A DNA stretch of 64,000 nucleotides from Nephromyces sp. MM_2019. Taxonomy: Eukaryota; Apicomplexa; Aconoidasida; Nephromycida. Below the pieces are notes generated by a model. The model was not told where the DNA came from, did not search any database, and saw nothing but the letters and a program-made list of their open reading frames with translations. The stretch is taken from the NCBI GenBank assembly GCA_015657535.1, contig JADHZB010000016.1, positions 30,052 to 94,051 on the forward strand, read 5' to 3'. A program made the position numbers and the translations under genes. Each line of letters starts with the position of its first letter. Positions within the stretch are counted from its first letter, which is position 1. Of the stretch, positions 38,506 to 51,057 are shown one piece after another.

Positions 38506-40419
38506 ATATTGGTTATACATAGTAAATGGCATTACACACTAAGAACCCATTTACCAATTTACACTTTACTCAACGCTCAACTAGCTATAACAACACTAAA
38601 GCACCGACCACTCCTACTAAAATTTAATTTCTTTATATAATTACATATAATGATATACTCTTCATATAAATGATATATAATTCGATAATTAAAATAAAAA
38701 ATAAACAGGTCACTGTCATTCTAATTCCATAATTAAAGCATTCTATAAGCTCTACTTCCTGACGCAGGCACACATATCTCTGATTAATCATGATAGAGGA
38801 GATTTGTATACACAATCTTGATTAAACACCTGCAAGGTGAATTAATACATCTAAAACGTTTATTCTCACTTAATGACACATCTATTTTGATATCCGGATG
38901 ACTAGTTTTTATTTTGAATAACTATTTCTACAAATTTGACTAGTCAAATGTTCAATAAATATTTTTATTTACAATTTTTTACATTACAAAACAAACACCA
39001 TTTTTCTAAATGATCTACAACATAAGTGGACAAAGTACTCACATATTGCATAAATAAAGATTGATGACCACTAGTGTACATAGCTTCGAATATGAATACA
39101 TATTTTATACTCTTCATTTTACAAAACTCTCTTTAATTTTGTATAGAACAGTTAAATTTTTGTTTTCCCGAAAATTTAAGACAATGGTGATTTATTTTTT
39201 ACATATTTATTGTATGATTACTCTAAGGATAACATGATTATATTTATCATATATTATACATATAATTTGTTTATATTTTTATTAAATAAATTAGACCTGA
39301 TATAATAATATTCATAAACATTTTCCAATAAAACCAACAAGCTTAATCCCAATATAATTATACGGTTCCATATAAACTGAAATTACTTTATTTTACCTTT
39401 TTTATTCATATGCAACATAGGAATGAGTATGCATAAAAAAATAAATTATACAATAAGTATTCCCTGAGGTGACGTATATATATTCAAGATAAAAGTTATT
39501 TTTTTCTTAACATAATTACATTTAACTTTGATAAGAATGCATTAAAACGACATTCATATTTTAATTTAACATACGATATAATATATTACAAAGTAACTTT
39601 GCTTCAAGATATATTTGTAAAATACGCGTAGGAAGGATATTATGATCTTTATTCTATTATCAAAATTTCATTACGAGTTTTTTAGAAGTATAACTATCAA
39701 ACAATCAAAATCTGGTAAGAATTAAAAATCCGATATATAAACAATTTGGCAGTTCGAGTGAATAATAGCCAAAAGTATGCCAGAAAAAAAGTCAAAACAA
39801 TTTAAGGCGCCGTTGATTTTATTGAATCAAAGTTCTCTTCCAGAGCTGATTAAGATATCTCAAAGATGCTATGAAATTCTCAAATTTTGTGTTTTAATTA
39901 TCTACTGGTAGTTGGCGTTGCTTTATAGTGTGTGTCAAATTCAAACTTTTGAAAAAATTAAACACTTTAATTAATCTCAAGGACATGTAATGGCCTTATT
40001 TTTACTATCAACCCATTTTTTGAAAAATATTCAACTCTCCATATAAAATAATTCGCAGATATATAGTCATAACTATTTGGTACTGAATAACAAAAACAAT
40101 CTGTAAAATAAGGCATAAGTGTTGAACCTTTATATCCAGCATCCATCATTATCTATACAAAATATTTAAATGCTTTGAAAGCACATTTAAACAAACAGAC
40201 CACCTCAATTACATACAAATGTACAAAAATACACACAATTCCAGAAACAAATATAAATACGTAAACATTTAGCTCAAAATACAAATGTATAATTTGACTA
40301 ATACATAAATATACAACTCTAGAGGTGTAGAAATGCATATAACACACAATCCTAAACATATATAAGCATTTTGACATAACAATCATAACAAACAATAGAT
40401 ATATAAATATATACTTATA
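38506..40419. other. Intergenic region, about 1.9 kb, mostly empty
   Basis: Very AT-rich sequence between the PiT gene and PSMD9. It contains two short frames with some coding character (39777-39911 plus, listed separately; 39967-40149 minus, 60 codons), neither recognised. Nothing else was seen. Confidence 0.45.
39777..39911 (+). CDS. Possible short ORF or first exon, 44 codons
   Basis: The frame begins with ATG and a basic stretch (MPEKKSKQFKAPLILLNQ) and continues as a plausible amphipathic helix (LPELIKISQRCYEILKF). It could be a complete small protein or a first exon using a donor after ILKF. I could not find a following exon that chains in phase. Its composition is more protein-like than the surrounding DNA, but the evidence is weak. 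Confidence 0.25.
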   Translation: MPEKKSKQFKAPLILLNQSSLPELIKISQRCYEILKFCVLIIYW

Positions 40420-41475
40420 ATGGATGAAATTGAAAAACAAAAGCAAAAATTATCCAATCTCTCTGAAGACAGATACCAAATGGAGTCAGAAATGTCGGAA
40501 TTATTTCAATATCTTCATCAGCCAGGATTTCCTGGCTTACATGGTGGATTAGTTGACAGAGAAGGTTACCCACACCCTAAACTCCCCATTTATGAAATAC
40601 GTACAGCTAGAAATCGATTGGCCTACTTAAAAACCGATTATAAACAACTTAACAATCGCATAGAAACCCTTGTACACCAAATAATGGAATTGCAAGGAAA
40701 TAGTAAGCTTTAATAAATGTACATCTATATAGCTGGTATGACAATATACTTGTAGTATTTTGGCTGCTTATATTAGGCACTACCTTTAATATGGACTATC
40801 ATTACTTATATTGCTCATATTTATAGAATGTATGGATTTTATATATATTGGGTATATGTATGAGTAATGTTTGTTCATCTTGCTTTATAAGTAAACTATC
40901 TGAAAGTTCAATACACATTTATATAATAAGAGCACTCTTAAATGTTAAAAATATGCAGTTTTATTTTTGCTATGGCATCACGAATATGAGCTGTAAAAGT
41001 TTATTTTTATTACTAACACTTTTTGTTTTGAGATTCTGACATGTCTTATTTATATAATTTTATTTATATAGATAAATACGCGAGAGAAATTAACCAGATG
41101 ACTCACCCTAAACAGCCTCGGAACACAATTACAAGTAATGTGGTTCACAACCTCGCAGGATCACCTAACAGTAGACTCCCTACATTTGGACTCATAGTAT
41201 CGATTGCCCCTAATTCTCCGGCCTCTATAGCTGGTTTACATGTTGGTGATAAGATAGTACAAATGGGGGGGCTGAAGATTTCCGAAGAAGGACAAACTTA
41301 TGTCGACCTTATAATGAGTAAGCTACCCACCGAAGTGGAGGACTACCTCCACTCACCCATGAAGATTGTGGCTCTGAGAGAAGGTGAAATCATTCAATTG
41401 AGCATAACACCACAAAAATGGAAAGGGATCGGATACCTTGGATGTCATCTTGTCCCAATATACTCAAATAAATGA
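40420..41475 (+). CDS. PSMD9: 26S proteasome non-ATPase subunit 9 (assembly chaperone p27/Nas2)
   Basis: PSMD9/Nas2 is a chaperone that holds Rpt5 during assembly of the 19S base and leaves before the proteasome matures. Two exons (40420-40702, 41072-41475) join in phase to 228 aa, the usual length. The N-terminal helical domain has the diagnostic block DREGYPHPKLPIYEIRTARN. A C-terminal PDZ domain follows (about residues 118-210) with the carboxylate-binding region LIVSIAPNSPASIAGLHVGD. The end block WKGIGYLGCHLVP matches the family's WxGxGLLGCxIxP. Nothing is missing. Confidence 0.96.
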
Positions 41476-42209
41476 GTCACATCTATTTTTAATATGACAA
41501 CCATCAAACCAATCCCTGTAATCTAACCTAACTTTCACCCTATATTTCCTTCGAAATGAAACTATCTTAGAATTTGCTATGATCACAACAATGTTTAAGT
41601 CATAAAATGATTAAGCCTTATAAAAAAGACCCCCCATATGAGATAAGCAAGTCTAATATTAATTGCATCAGGAACTAATTAAAAAACAACTCCTCAAACA
41701 GATCTGTAAATAAGTTCACCTTACTTCAAAAAATACTTTTATCAGAACTTTTGTATATCGTTACTTAGTAAGCTATTTTCATTGTTACAAAACTTCAAAA
41801 ATCAAGGATTGATAGATAGTTATATTGTTTAAGCAGATTTTTCATCTCAATTTAGTTCATTTAACATTTTGAGTTACTTCACTAGCAGGTGAAAATGTAG
41901 TAGTGGCTATGTAAGATAAATTCATGTTGGGATCATACAGCGGTGGACTTTGTATAACTCCGAATGGCTCTACAGAGGAAATCCCAGGATTCAATCTCTT
42001 GCCTGGTGGTATATTCGAATCACCTGATAACAAATTTTTATATAGAATCCTGAATACGTTAAGTAAAAAAGGTCACATATGTGTAGGTGAGGAGGATAAT
42101 TGCACTTTCTAAATCGGATATTCACTAACAATTCTTCGTATTTAACATTCCAGAACGGGAATTTTACCTAGTTTATTACATATTCATATTTAAATTTAAC
42201 TCTTGATAA
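41476..42209. other. Intergenic region with one weak ORF
   Basis: This AT-rich gap of about 730 bp lies between PSMD9 (plus) and a minus-strand orphan. Only the 62-codon frame at 41924-42112 shows any coding character. Confidence 0.4.
41924..42112 (+). CDS. Possible small protein or exon, 62 aa
   Basis: An ATG-initiated frame encodes a Gly/Pro-containing peptide (PGFNLLPGGIFESPDNKFLY) ending in a Cys-containing tail. Its amino-acid balance is more protein-like than other random frames here. No partner exon, homologue or domain was recognised. It could be a real small gene or part of a longer spliced one. Confidence 0.3.
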   Translation: MLGSYSGGLCITPNGSTEEIPGFNLLPGGIFESPDNKFLYRILNTLSKKGHICVGEEDNCTF

Positions 42210-42605
42210 TCATGAACAATATAGATATCTAATATGACTGGATCTTCCAAATCTTTTTTTTGCTTTAAAAAATTTAACTGACTTACTTCCAGTATGATTA
42301 CGACCTGAAAAGTTTAGATTAGCTCCAGAAACATTATTCTTGGAATTCCCACCAAAAATTTTAGATTGTAGCTGTGTAATATATTTAACTAGATCATTAT
42401 TCCTCATTTCTAGTTCCACAATTCTTCGATCTTTAGACTCACACCTTTGGCAATAAATATCAAAACATTCAAAACACCCAGCTTTACCACATATTCGTGT
42501 ACTCTTGGGTATGAATTTAAATCCTGGAGGTGGGATCATAAGCAAACAATCTTCATGTAACTCTTCTAGTGGTTTATTTGCCTTTATATTATACCGATTA
42601 GACAT
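42210..42605 (-). CDS. Small unrecognised Cys-rich protein, 131 aa
   Basis: Single exon starting at the ATG at 42605. Residues about 35-60 hold a cluster of Cys in pairs (CGKAGCFECFDIYCQRC) that could bind zinc. A short predicted coiled coil (VELEMRNNDLVKYITQLQSK) and a basic C-terminus follow. A strong-looking donor (GGAA|GTAAGT) near 42286 has no acceptor that leaves an intron of normal size, so the intronless model is preferred. The Cys cluster plus coiled coil would fit a protein-interaction module, but no function is assigned. Confidence 0.6.
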   Translation of the reverse strand: MSNRYNIKANKPLEELHEDCLLMIPPPGFKFIPKSTRICGKAGCFECFDIYCQRCESKDRRIVELEMRNNDLVKYITQLQSKIFGGNSKNNVSGANLNFSGRNHTGSKSVKFFKAKKRFGRSSHIRYLYCS

Positions 42606-43821
42606 CTTTATCGACAAATATTTTCAGAAAATATCTAATGATGGAAATTAATTCGTCTCTATTTTAAGTTTTTCATTATTTAAAAAAATTTTATCAACTT
42701 TTTTAGTTATGTTAAAGTAATTTTTTTCAAATAATCAAGAAATTCACGCTGAATTCTTGATCCATTTCAGGGAAATCATAGAACTAAGTTGAAAATGTTA
42801 AACCAATTTTTATGAAAAAATTACTTCACTATTATACAAATCAAGCTGAGTCTTGATTCCTTGAGCTAAGTAGTATTTACATCATTGCCCATTTTTAACA
42901 GAATTTGTCAATTTTATAAACATTACTTACTCATTGTTAAATGGATTTCTACTTTTTTAATTTTATTACAAGAAAAGTGCTAGTCTCAATATGTATAGCT
43001 GTACTTTCAAATAGAAATGAATCCTAGCCCCCAATTTTGTAAAAAAGTTTAACAAGTAAGAAAAGAGGTTTTTTATTTATTGAAATGTTAAAGCAAAACT
43101 ATTTATTCTATTCATAATTTGATATTGAGACTATTTAGAAAACTAATGTAAATGTTTGTTAGAAAATTTAGACATAATAAATTGGTATAGATTAATTGCA
43201 AATTTTCAATGATATTCAATCAAGCTCGTTAAAAGGTTACGTATAGGAACTTTTTCTGAAAGTATTTTTAACTTGTCAATCACTATTTACTCAATTCAAG
43301 GCTTTGCTAAACCACTCTAGCATGGCCAAATTCTGTCAAGCTTTTTCGAAAATGGAAATGTTTATCCAACTTGAAGAAAATAAATTACTAATAGCTGGTG
43401 TTAAGATTTATAAATATCTGGGAATAAACTTTCTATATATATAAAACATAAAGGAATACAAATATAAACCCTATACATTTTTTAAATTAAATTTTGGTAG
43501 CTGCTATATATATTTCGAATCGAAACTAGATTCAACTTATGTGTTTAAAATTTTTATTTACAATTAATTAGCTTTTAAAATAAAAACTAAAACAGAAAAG
43601 GTGTAGTAAAATTAAAAAAATTAAATACTATTTCGCTTAAGTAAATATTTTCTTGCAAGTGTTTCTATTGGCTTTATGATTAAATTGTGTTAAAAAATGT
43701 TTTTTCTTGTTAAAAAAGATGTCATACAGGATAATGAACTCTAAATTAAAAAGTTCTATTGTTTTATAGAAATTGTGCTAATTATGCAAGCAGTGGATTT
43801 ATAATTTTCAATTTAATTATT
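42606..43821. other. Gene-free AT-rich region
   Basis: About 1.2 kb of A/T homopolymer-rich sequence lie between the small Cys-rich gene and WDR83. No ORF or structure worth naming was seen. Confidence 0.5.
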
Positions 43822-45250
43822 CTAATCTTGTGGAGTCCAAACTTTGATAGTTTTATCATTAGAACAACTAAGCATTAGACGGTGAATAGGGTGAAACGTA
43901 ACATAGAATACAGGCCCTAAATGCTCCTTAATAAATTTTGTCCCTTTATTTTTCTTGAATTTGACTTCATCAAGTAAACTACCGCTCAATAGGTCCCAGA
44001 TATAAATATTTCCATCCTCAGAACCGCTAACTACAAATGAATCTGAAGGATCCAAACAAGCATTGATGTTGTAATTCTCGCATATATGACCTGTGTAGCA
44101 GGCAATTAAATCACCCGAGCACTTTTCTATAAGTCGAATTGTTTTATCCAAGCATGAAATTAAGATATAATCGGTATCACGAGATAAGGCCAAGCTGTAA
44201 ATAAGAGGATTGATATGCTTAAGCTATGTTATCTTATAAATAATTATCAAGAAATATATATGTTTAAAGACGATGTAGTGTATTTCCAAAATTCTTCAAC
44301 CTGATAATAGGCCTGAAAATTTTGTCTTCAGTCATTAGTCCTTTCCTTAAGTCAAAATTTTTAATTGTGCCATCTAGTGATGAAAATATTGCTTCATATT
44401 CTGTCAAAGAAACACTGTTAAAAGCAAGGTAATATTATTTAATTATGTGCGACCATATTTCGTCTCTTTTTAATAGTTTTCGATAGCTGGAGGTATATTT
44501 TGAGTCAAATTAGGATTACCTGGTGACATTATCAGAAAAATCACTCAAAGTTTGTATTGGTTGCTTTGAAAATGAACGAATATCCCAAAGCTTTGCTGAA
44601 TGATCGTTGGATGTTGTACATAATACCTCATCATTGAAGCTCAAGGCAGACGAGTTTAATGGGGCTGAAGAGTTGCAAAACAAGCTTTACTTTTAAAAAT
44701 GAGTATATATTTAATAAAATAAAGACTGTAGAAGAAGTTATTAGATTACAAATTAAAATTTAACTACCATTATGGCCAATAAATTTACGGATCGTTTGTC
44801 CAGAGGTTACGTCCCAAAGGAAGGCCATACGATCACCTCCAACACTTACAAATTTGGAATTGTCTTGAAATATCGATATCGATTTGATTTCATGATTGTG
44901 ATATCCTAAAGTGTTTGAAAATTGAAAAAATATCTTTCTTGATAAATATCTTTAAAGCTACAACTTTCGTTAAGAGCAATAATTATGTTAAGCAGTAATC
45001 CTTGTACATTGATTATCATTATAAAGAATCTAAGTCAAATCAGTTTCATTTATATACCTCTATATTCTTTTATATGTAATAACTTTTGAGGATTCCACAA
45101 ATTTATGCATCTATCCGTTCCCGATGTGAGACAGTATTCACCATCTTTGGTGAATTCTGCTGTTAATACAGCACCTTTATGTTTTATTAAACTGCCTAAA
45201 CATATCAAAGGTAACATATTGTAACCAACTTTGATAGACGATGTATACAT
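43822..45250 (-). CDS. WDR83: WD repeat protein 83 (MORG1)
   Basis: WDR83 is a seven-blade WD40 scaffold. In animals it organises MAPK modules and is found with spliceosomal C complexes. Five exons (45250-45058, 44905-44768, 44664-44520, 44414-44301, 44194-43822) join in phase to 320 aa, as in the family. Blade 1 reads HKGAVLTAEFTKDGEYCLTS then GTDRCINLWNP. Blade 2 spans the first splice (FVSVGGDRMAFLWDVTSGQ). Later blades include SALSFNDEVLCTTSNDHSAK with LWDIRS, and AIFSSLDGTIKNFDLRKG. The block LDKTIRLIEKCSGDLIACYTG followed by DSFVVSGSEDGNIYIWDL aligns with the WDR83-specific STLRLLDKDTGELLGEYKGH region. This rules out the WDR82/Swd2 alternative that blade 7 alone might suggest. Confidence 0.92.
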
Positions 45251-46052
45251 ATATATTAAGATAGTAAACTCATAATTTGTTTATATTATGACTTTTTGGG
45301 ATTAATTATGTAAAAGGTTTCATTCAAGTCTTCTTGTTTATCTGAGGCTTGCTTTCTAAAGATATGTAACTATCTCTGTTTTTGAAACAATTGAATTATT
45401 TATCATTTAGTTAAAATTTTCAATAATTTGAGTGTCTTAAAGGGTTTAACACTAATTACCGACATTTTAAATGTTTATTGCATTAAAACGATAATTTTTA
45501 TAGATATAATAAGAGATAATTAAGATTAATTTTATAGTTTTTTTATTAGATTAGTTTAACCTTAGAAATAATATTTCGACTAGATAAGTAAGATTTTATA
45601 TCTCGTTTCATGATTAGATAAGTTTCACGCTTGAATTATTTAGATGTTTCAATTACAACTTCACTTAGTGAAAATTGGAAAGTAAATTTCCCTCTTGTTT
45701 AATATATACACCTAGTCTTCATAATTGAATATTATTTTTCAATTCTAAAAGTGCTATGACTTTGAGAAAATACAACATTTAAGATGTAAAGATTGATGAA
45801 ACTTTTCGTTCTATGAAAATTTTTTTCAAAAAATAAAGCTCCTAGGGCCACTTTTTATCAAATATGTAACACAATTGAGCATTCAAAAAATTAAATTATA
45901 GAGAATTTATATTAGTCTGACATTTGCTAATAACACTAGGGGATTCTTGTAAAAAAATTTGTATATTAAAATTTACTTATAACTTGCGATATTTTCTAGC
46001 CAATCCAGAAGCTATATAAGTTTATCAGTGTAATGGTGAAATTACTTAACTT
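45251..46052. other. Intergenic region between two minus-strand genes
   Basis: About 800 bp of AT-rich DNA. It should hold the WDR83 promoter and the 3' flank of the HTATIP2-like gene. Nothing else was seen. Confidence 0.45.
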
Positions 46053-47387
46053 TCAATTCAATTTTGTACGAAACCACTTGATAGACTTCTTTTCAGGTGG
46101 AGTCTTACCTATTATATTCATAAAGTCTTCAAATGTGAGGTTTTCGATCTTTTCCCCATGACTTAGTTCTTTATTTACAATTATTGATTGGATAAGGTCA
46201 CCTTGAAGAACATATCTCCACCTAATTAAAAGCAATTTTTATAAAGTCAGAGAGATATTACAGAGTGTGGTGTGAATAAAAATTCAAAGCAGTTATTTCA
46301 GTGGAAAATATTCAAGTATTTTTTTAATCTTTGTGGATGGCTAGCTCAAATATAAATATCAATTCTATACAATGAATATAATAAAAACAAAATTGAATCC
46401 AAAAGCTGGCTAAATGAGAGTTAAAATACTAACGATCAAGTTTTAAATCAATTTTTGCCTTGGAAAGTGATAATTCATCTATGAATTATAGATTACATTT
46501 AGAAACTATCATATATCTACTAAAAATAGGGATTTAACAGACTTTAAAGGAAGAAATTCCGTAACAATTGGATGGACAATCCTAGAAACCCGATCTGAGA
46601 TTGTTCCACCATTACCTTCAGGTAATACGAGGCATGGTTTAAAAATAGATAAACGGTCAAAGCCCTATAAATAAAACCAACTCCGAGTTTGTATTTTAAG
46701 AAAATATATTATGTTTTCAGAATTATAAAAAATTTTCGATTTACCATTTCCTTATATTCCTCTATTGCTTCTCCTAAAAAATATATATAAAGACACATTA
46801 CTAAAATTTAAAAATAAATTAAGGTTACACATCCTTCTAAGTGCTCGATAGTTTTGGAGTAAATTTTAATGTTAAAGCATACCTTTGATACGAGAACTTG
46901 ATAATGAAGACTCAGTATTAGCGGCCAATGATGTTAATAAAGTCATGTGTGAGACACCTATTTCTTTACAGAATCTTCCAAAATTGATTGCATAACCTTT
47001 GTCTACTTTGACCATTTCATTCATAAAGCCTGAACCAGGATTACGTGCTCCAAGTAAGCAAAATGCGGAGTTTATAGGTACATCATCAACTTTACTGTCG
47101 GTTTGAATTGTAAGATAACTCTGGGGCTGTCGATCAAGCTTATTCTCAGTCCTTAAATCTTTAATAAGTGTTTGGTCTAGTTTATTGAAATCAACTACAT
47201 GAGTTTTTAATTTTGTTGAATTCTTGTTAGGTTGAAGTTGATCGATTTCATAATCAGGAAGTTTGCGTCTACCTAATGCATGGATTTCCTGACAAAGACT
47301 TGATCGTAGTAATTGCCTTGTCAGTAGTTTGCCTAAAGTGCCCGAATAACCAGCAATTATACATCTATATGGCTGGAAGGGAGGCAT
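46053..47387 (-). CDS. HTATIP2: HTATIP2/TIP30-like atypical short-chain reductase
   Basis: HTATIP2/TIP30 (yeast Fmp52) are NAD(P)-binding proteins of the atypical SDR group, linked to nuclear import and mitochondria. Four exons (47387-46883, 46773-46745, 46664-46543, 46221-46053) join in phase to 274 aa; the second is only 29 nt. The N-terminal Rossmann motif is intact (AGYSGTLGK, GxxGxxG). Further matches are the family blocks FCLLGARNPGSGFMNEMVKV and GVSHMTLLTSLAAN. The region KGEAIEEYKEMGFDRLSIFK followed by PCLVLPE corresponds to KGExExxxxxLxFxRxSxFRPGxLL. The usual YxxxK active site reads S-S-R-I-K here, so the catalytic Tyr is replaced by Ser. The start used is the first ATG of the frame. 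A donor-like GTAAGA near 46110 could change the last about 20 residues. Confidence 0.88.
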
Positions 47388-48101
47388 TTTCCTATCACGA
47401 GCCTTTAATATCAATTTAAACTTAACTGATAGGGTGTATATATATTTTATAATTCTTTTGAATATAACCTTACTGTATAGCTTCTATTTTGACAATTCTA
47501 AGCCATGAATAATTATCTAAGTATAAATATGATAGTAACATTTACGAACATGTACTCTTAAGTTTCTTAAAGCGAATTTACTATGTTAGTTCAGATAATA
47601 GTGCCATCTTATTTAGAATATTTAATTAAGTTGGATAGTGTAGTAAAATTGACTTAAAACTTGATTAATTTCAAATAATAAGTTATATATTTGTAGCAAG
47701 CTCAAAGTCAATGAAATGTAATGAATAATTCGCTAGTGTTTTTCTTAGGTTTAAATTAGGGCGTAAAGTTAAATCTAGAGATTCTCTCCTATTCGATTTG
47801 TTAAGTTGGTTGTATGTAATATGAAAAAATAAATCCTCTAAATTATTTGTAATTGTTGAAGCGATTTTAATAGTAGCTTTTTTATATCAAAGTTATAAAA
47901 AGTTAAAGAAGGCCACGGAACAATAATTTTAAATTCTTAAGAAAAGGTATTATCTAGTCAAATATTAATACAATCACTATGTCACTCCTTTGCTAGTTGA
48001 CATTATGGGCATTTGAGGATAGTTCCAAGATAACTATAAAATAATAAAGTTTATGCAGATATTGCTACTATATAGTATAAATTATGTCTATGTTCTAAAA
48101 G
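47388..48101. other. Divergent promoter region
   Basis: About 710 bp separate the start codons of the HTATIP2-like gene (minus) and the ADAL gene (plus). No coding frame was seen. Confidence 0.5.
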
Positions 48102-49852
48102 ATGACTGATTCGAACTTTGTAGATCGAAATATGATGCTTTGGGAGGCTATACAAGCTTTACCAAAAATAGAACTTCATGCCCACCTCTTTGGATCCATA
48201 AGGAGAAAGACATTGATTGATATTTACAACTCAAAAACGTCGCAAGATCATATCGAAGGTATTGCGAGTCATGAAAGCCTCAAGAATCAAAATGAAATAA
48301 ACATCGATACAGCATTTAATTATTTTAATTTTGTCTATAAAGTGATTAACAATTTAGATACGATCCGTAGTATAATTAGGGAAGTACTTGTTGATTTTCA
48401 TCAAGATAATGTAGTTTATCTTGAAATGAGAACGGTAAACATACTCCTTTAGAGATTATAGAAAAAATCTTTATTTAAGCTTAATTTTAATAAATATAAC
48501 TTGGATTTGTTTTTAGCCTTTCCTACATCTATGTTTTATCTACACAGACTCTGAAGAATAACCCAGAAAAAGGTATAACTACTGATTTATATGCTCAAGC
48601 TCTTTGTGAAGCAGCAGAGTGGGCGGAAAATGAACTAAATATGAAAGTAAAGTAATTCACAAAATATTATGAAAGAAATACTATATCCATCAATGTCCAA
48701 TTGATATCTGAATTGAATTATTTTTTGTTCCCACTATAAAAACAAATTTGAGAATCTTCATAATAACAATCACATCGTAATCACAATTTCTAGGTGAGAT
48801 ATCTACTTTCGGCAGATAGACAAAAAATTCTTGATGAGAAAACTGGATACAAAATATTCAAGGAGATGGCTCGAATATATAATCAGCACCCAAAATTTAT
48901 GGTTAAAAGCTATGAAAATTACATGATATAATAATTTTGGATTCCTCAATTTTTAAATATTATTATCAATCATACTATATATTAATAATGAAGCACGTGA
49001 CTATTATAAAAGTCTGATTGATAGGCTTTGATTATTTAGAAAATTTACAACCTTGGTGCATTTTTCTTATACATTCTATCAAGGTTGGTATTGACATAGC
49101 TGGTAACCCAAAAAAAGGAGATATTATTCCAATACTTTCCTCTATAAGGGATATATTCAAAGGGATTGATAATGTTAAACTAACTATTCATACTGCAGAG
49201 GTATCATATGTCTTTAATGAAAAACAATAAATAAGCTTAATTTTAAAATTGAACAATGTACTTTTTGTTTAAAAAATTTTCCAGATTAATATTAATATCT
49301 CCTCAATTGTAAACTAAATTCTTCATTATCAGATACCTTTTACAGAAGAAGAAACAAATGCCATACTTGATATTAAACCCGACAGAATTGGACATGGCAA
49401 TTATTTAACCGAGGAACAGCAGCAAGATATAATAAATAAGAATATAACCGTTGAAATTTGCCCAACTTCTAACATGTCTACAATGGGCTTACAAAGCCTT
49501 AATGAACATCATTTTGGAATTTTCTATAATAAAAATCAATACAAAAATATAAGTATCTGTACTGATGATATTGGTTAGCATCTAAGGCCAAATTAAATTT
49601 TTACCAGAATTTTGTTATGCAAAAAATAATTTTTATTCTGTTTGTTTTCAAAATTTTGACATCATAATCGATTATTTAATCATATTTGTAGGTTTATTCG
49701 AAACCTCTCTGACTAATGAATTGTATAAAATTGGCATTGCTTTCAACCTCGATTTAAAAGACTTGAAAAGTCTTCAGATATCCGCTTTAATGTCATCCTT
49801 TTGTTCAGAAGCTCTAAAGAAAGAAATTTACAATACTCATTTTTTAACTTAA
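48102..49852 (+). CDS. ADAL: Adenosine deaminase-like protein (ADAL/MAPDA type)
   Basis: ADAL proteins are zinc-dependent deaminases. The characterised members act on N6-methyl-AMP in nucleotide salvage. Six exons (48102-48434, 48548-48646, 48794-48901, 49084-49200, 49333-49573, 49692-49852) join in phase to 352 aa, the usual length. Zinc and catalytic residues are present: HAHLFGS (His26, His28), HTAE (His216, Glu219), RIGHGN (His240) and CTDD (Asp297). The ADAL-type blocks VGIDIAGNP, HHFGIFY and FCSEALK also match. HTAE in place of the ADA motif HAGE fits the ADAL branch, where this motif is variable. The substrate is therefore more likely N6-modified AMP than adenosine, though sequence alone does not settle it. 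Confidence 0.94.
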
Positions 49853-51057
49853 TTATAGTAAGTAATTACTTTATAATATTTAAGTAGGTCACAGAAATTT
49901 TTAAATATAAATTTCATATTTATTCATATAACTTACTATGCTGATATTTTTATTTTCAAAAAGCTGCTGAAGGGTAAGGTGAAACAATGTGGCTATGCCA
50001 TTATGAAAGATCTTATATAGGGATTTAAAAACATTTAGAATCTATAGAAAGCTTAGGGAGCATATTTACTCAATTGCTCTGAAATTTCATATGAAATAAT
50101 TTGTAATTGAATTATAAATTCCTATATATATACACTAATAACCAGTATAGATAAATAAGAAATGATAAAATGACATTTTTAGAATTATTTGAAGGTATCC
50201 AATTAGGCATAGAGGTTGGAAAAACAAATCATGGTTTAATCTTTAGACTGGGATTTCTATTTTAAGAAGTTTGATATTGAAAGAACAATTTTATTTGCTC
50301 AGTTTTTCGAAACAAAAAATTTTTTGTGTTTCTAACGTATTGTCTTTTGCTTAATATAAAGATCGGGAGTAACTTGTAATACAGGTTGTTTAATTGGTAT
50401 AAGATATAATAAAGCGTATATATTATATTAATTTCATGAAATTATTCTTCATTAAGTCGTAATTCGTTTGTAAAATTACAAGTAACAAATTTTGAGGACT
50501 TTTGAAAAGAGCTCCAAAATAATAGTATAACAATAATAATGGCACAAGCAATATTAATGCGAATTTCTCATTTCAACTGGAAGCCTCATCAGTAGCTAAA
50601 AGCTGACTTATTTATATTTTTTAGAGCTATTCTTAGGTACCTTTGTTATAAGATCTATTTACCATTGTAAACCTTATCTGATTTGGTGCATATTTACTTT
50701 GAAGCAGTAACTTTTTGTTGTGTTTTCAAAGTTTTAAATCTACAGCTTGTGTGCTTAACTTTATATAAAAATATTTTTTAGTAATTTAACCTTTTCCAAA
50801 AATCCCTCAATTGGAGTGTTAATACTTATCATGTACACCCTAACTTATTTCATAACAGAAGTTTTGTTTGGTGGAATTATTTAACTAATTTTTAGTTTTA
50901 ATTTTGAGAAACGCACTTACATAAGATTTAATAAAAATACATTTGATATTATCATATTAAGCAATGTAAAAAAGTGTACTGTTGAAAATTTTGGATTATA
51001 ACTCACACTTTTATTTTATTCAATCAATTATCTCCCCAGTGTTGTTTGGATAAGAAA
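49853..51057. other. Intergenic AT-rich region
   Basis: About 1.2 kb lie between ADAL and the CUE-like gene, both plus. No coding frame or RNA gene was seen. Confidence 0.45.

Noticed and set aside
43822..44193. WDR82/Swd2 (COMPASS) identity for the WD40 gene
   Set aside because: The last blade alone suggested it, but the joined exons match WDR83/MORG1 in length and in the blade 5-6 block.
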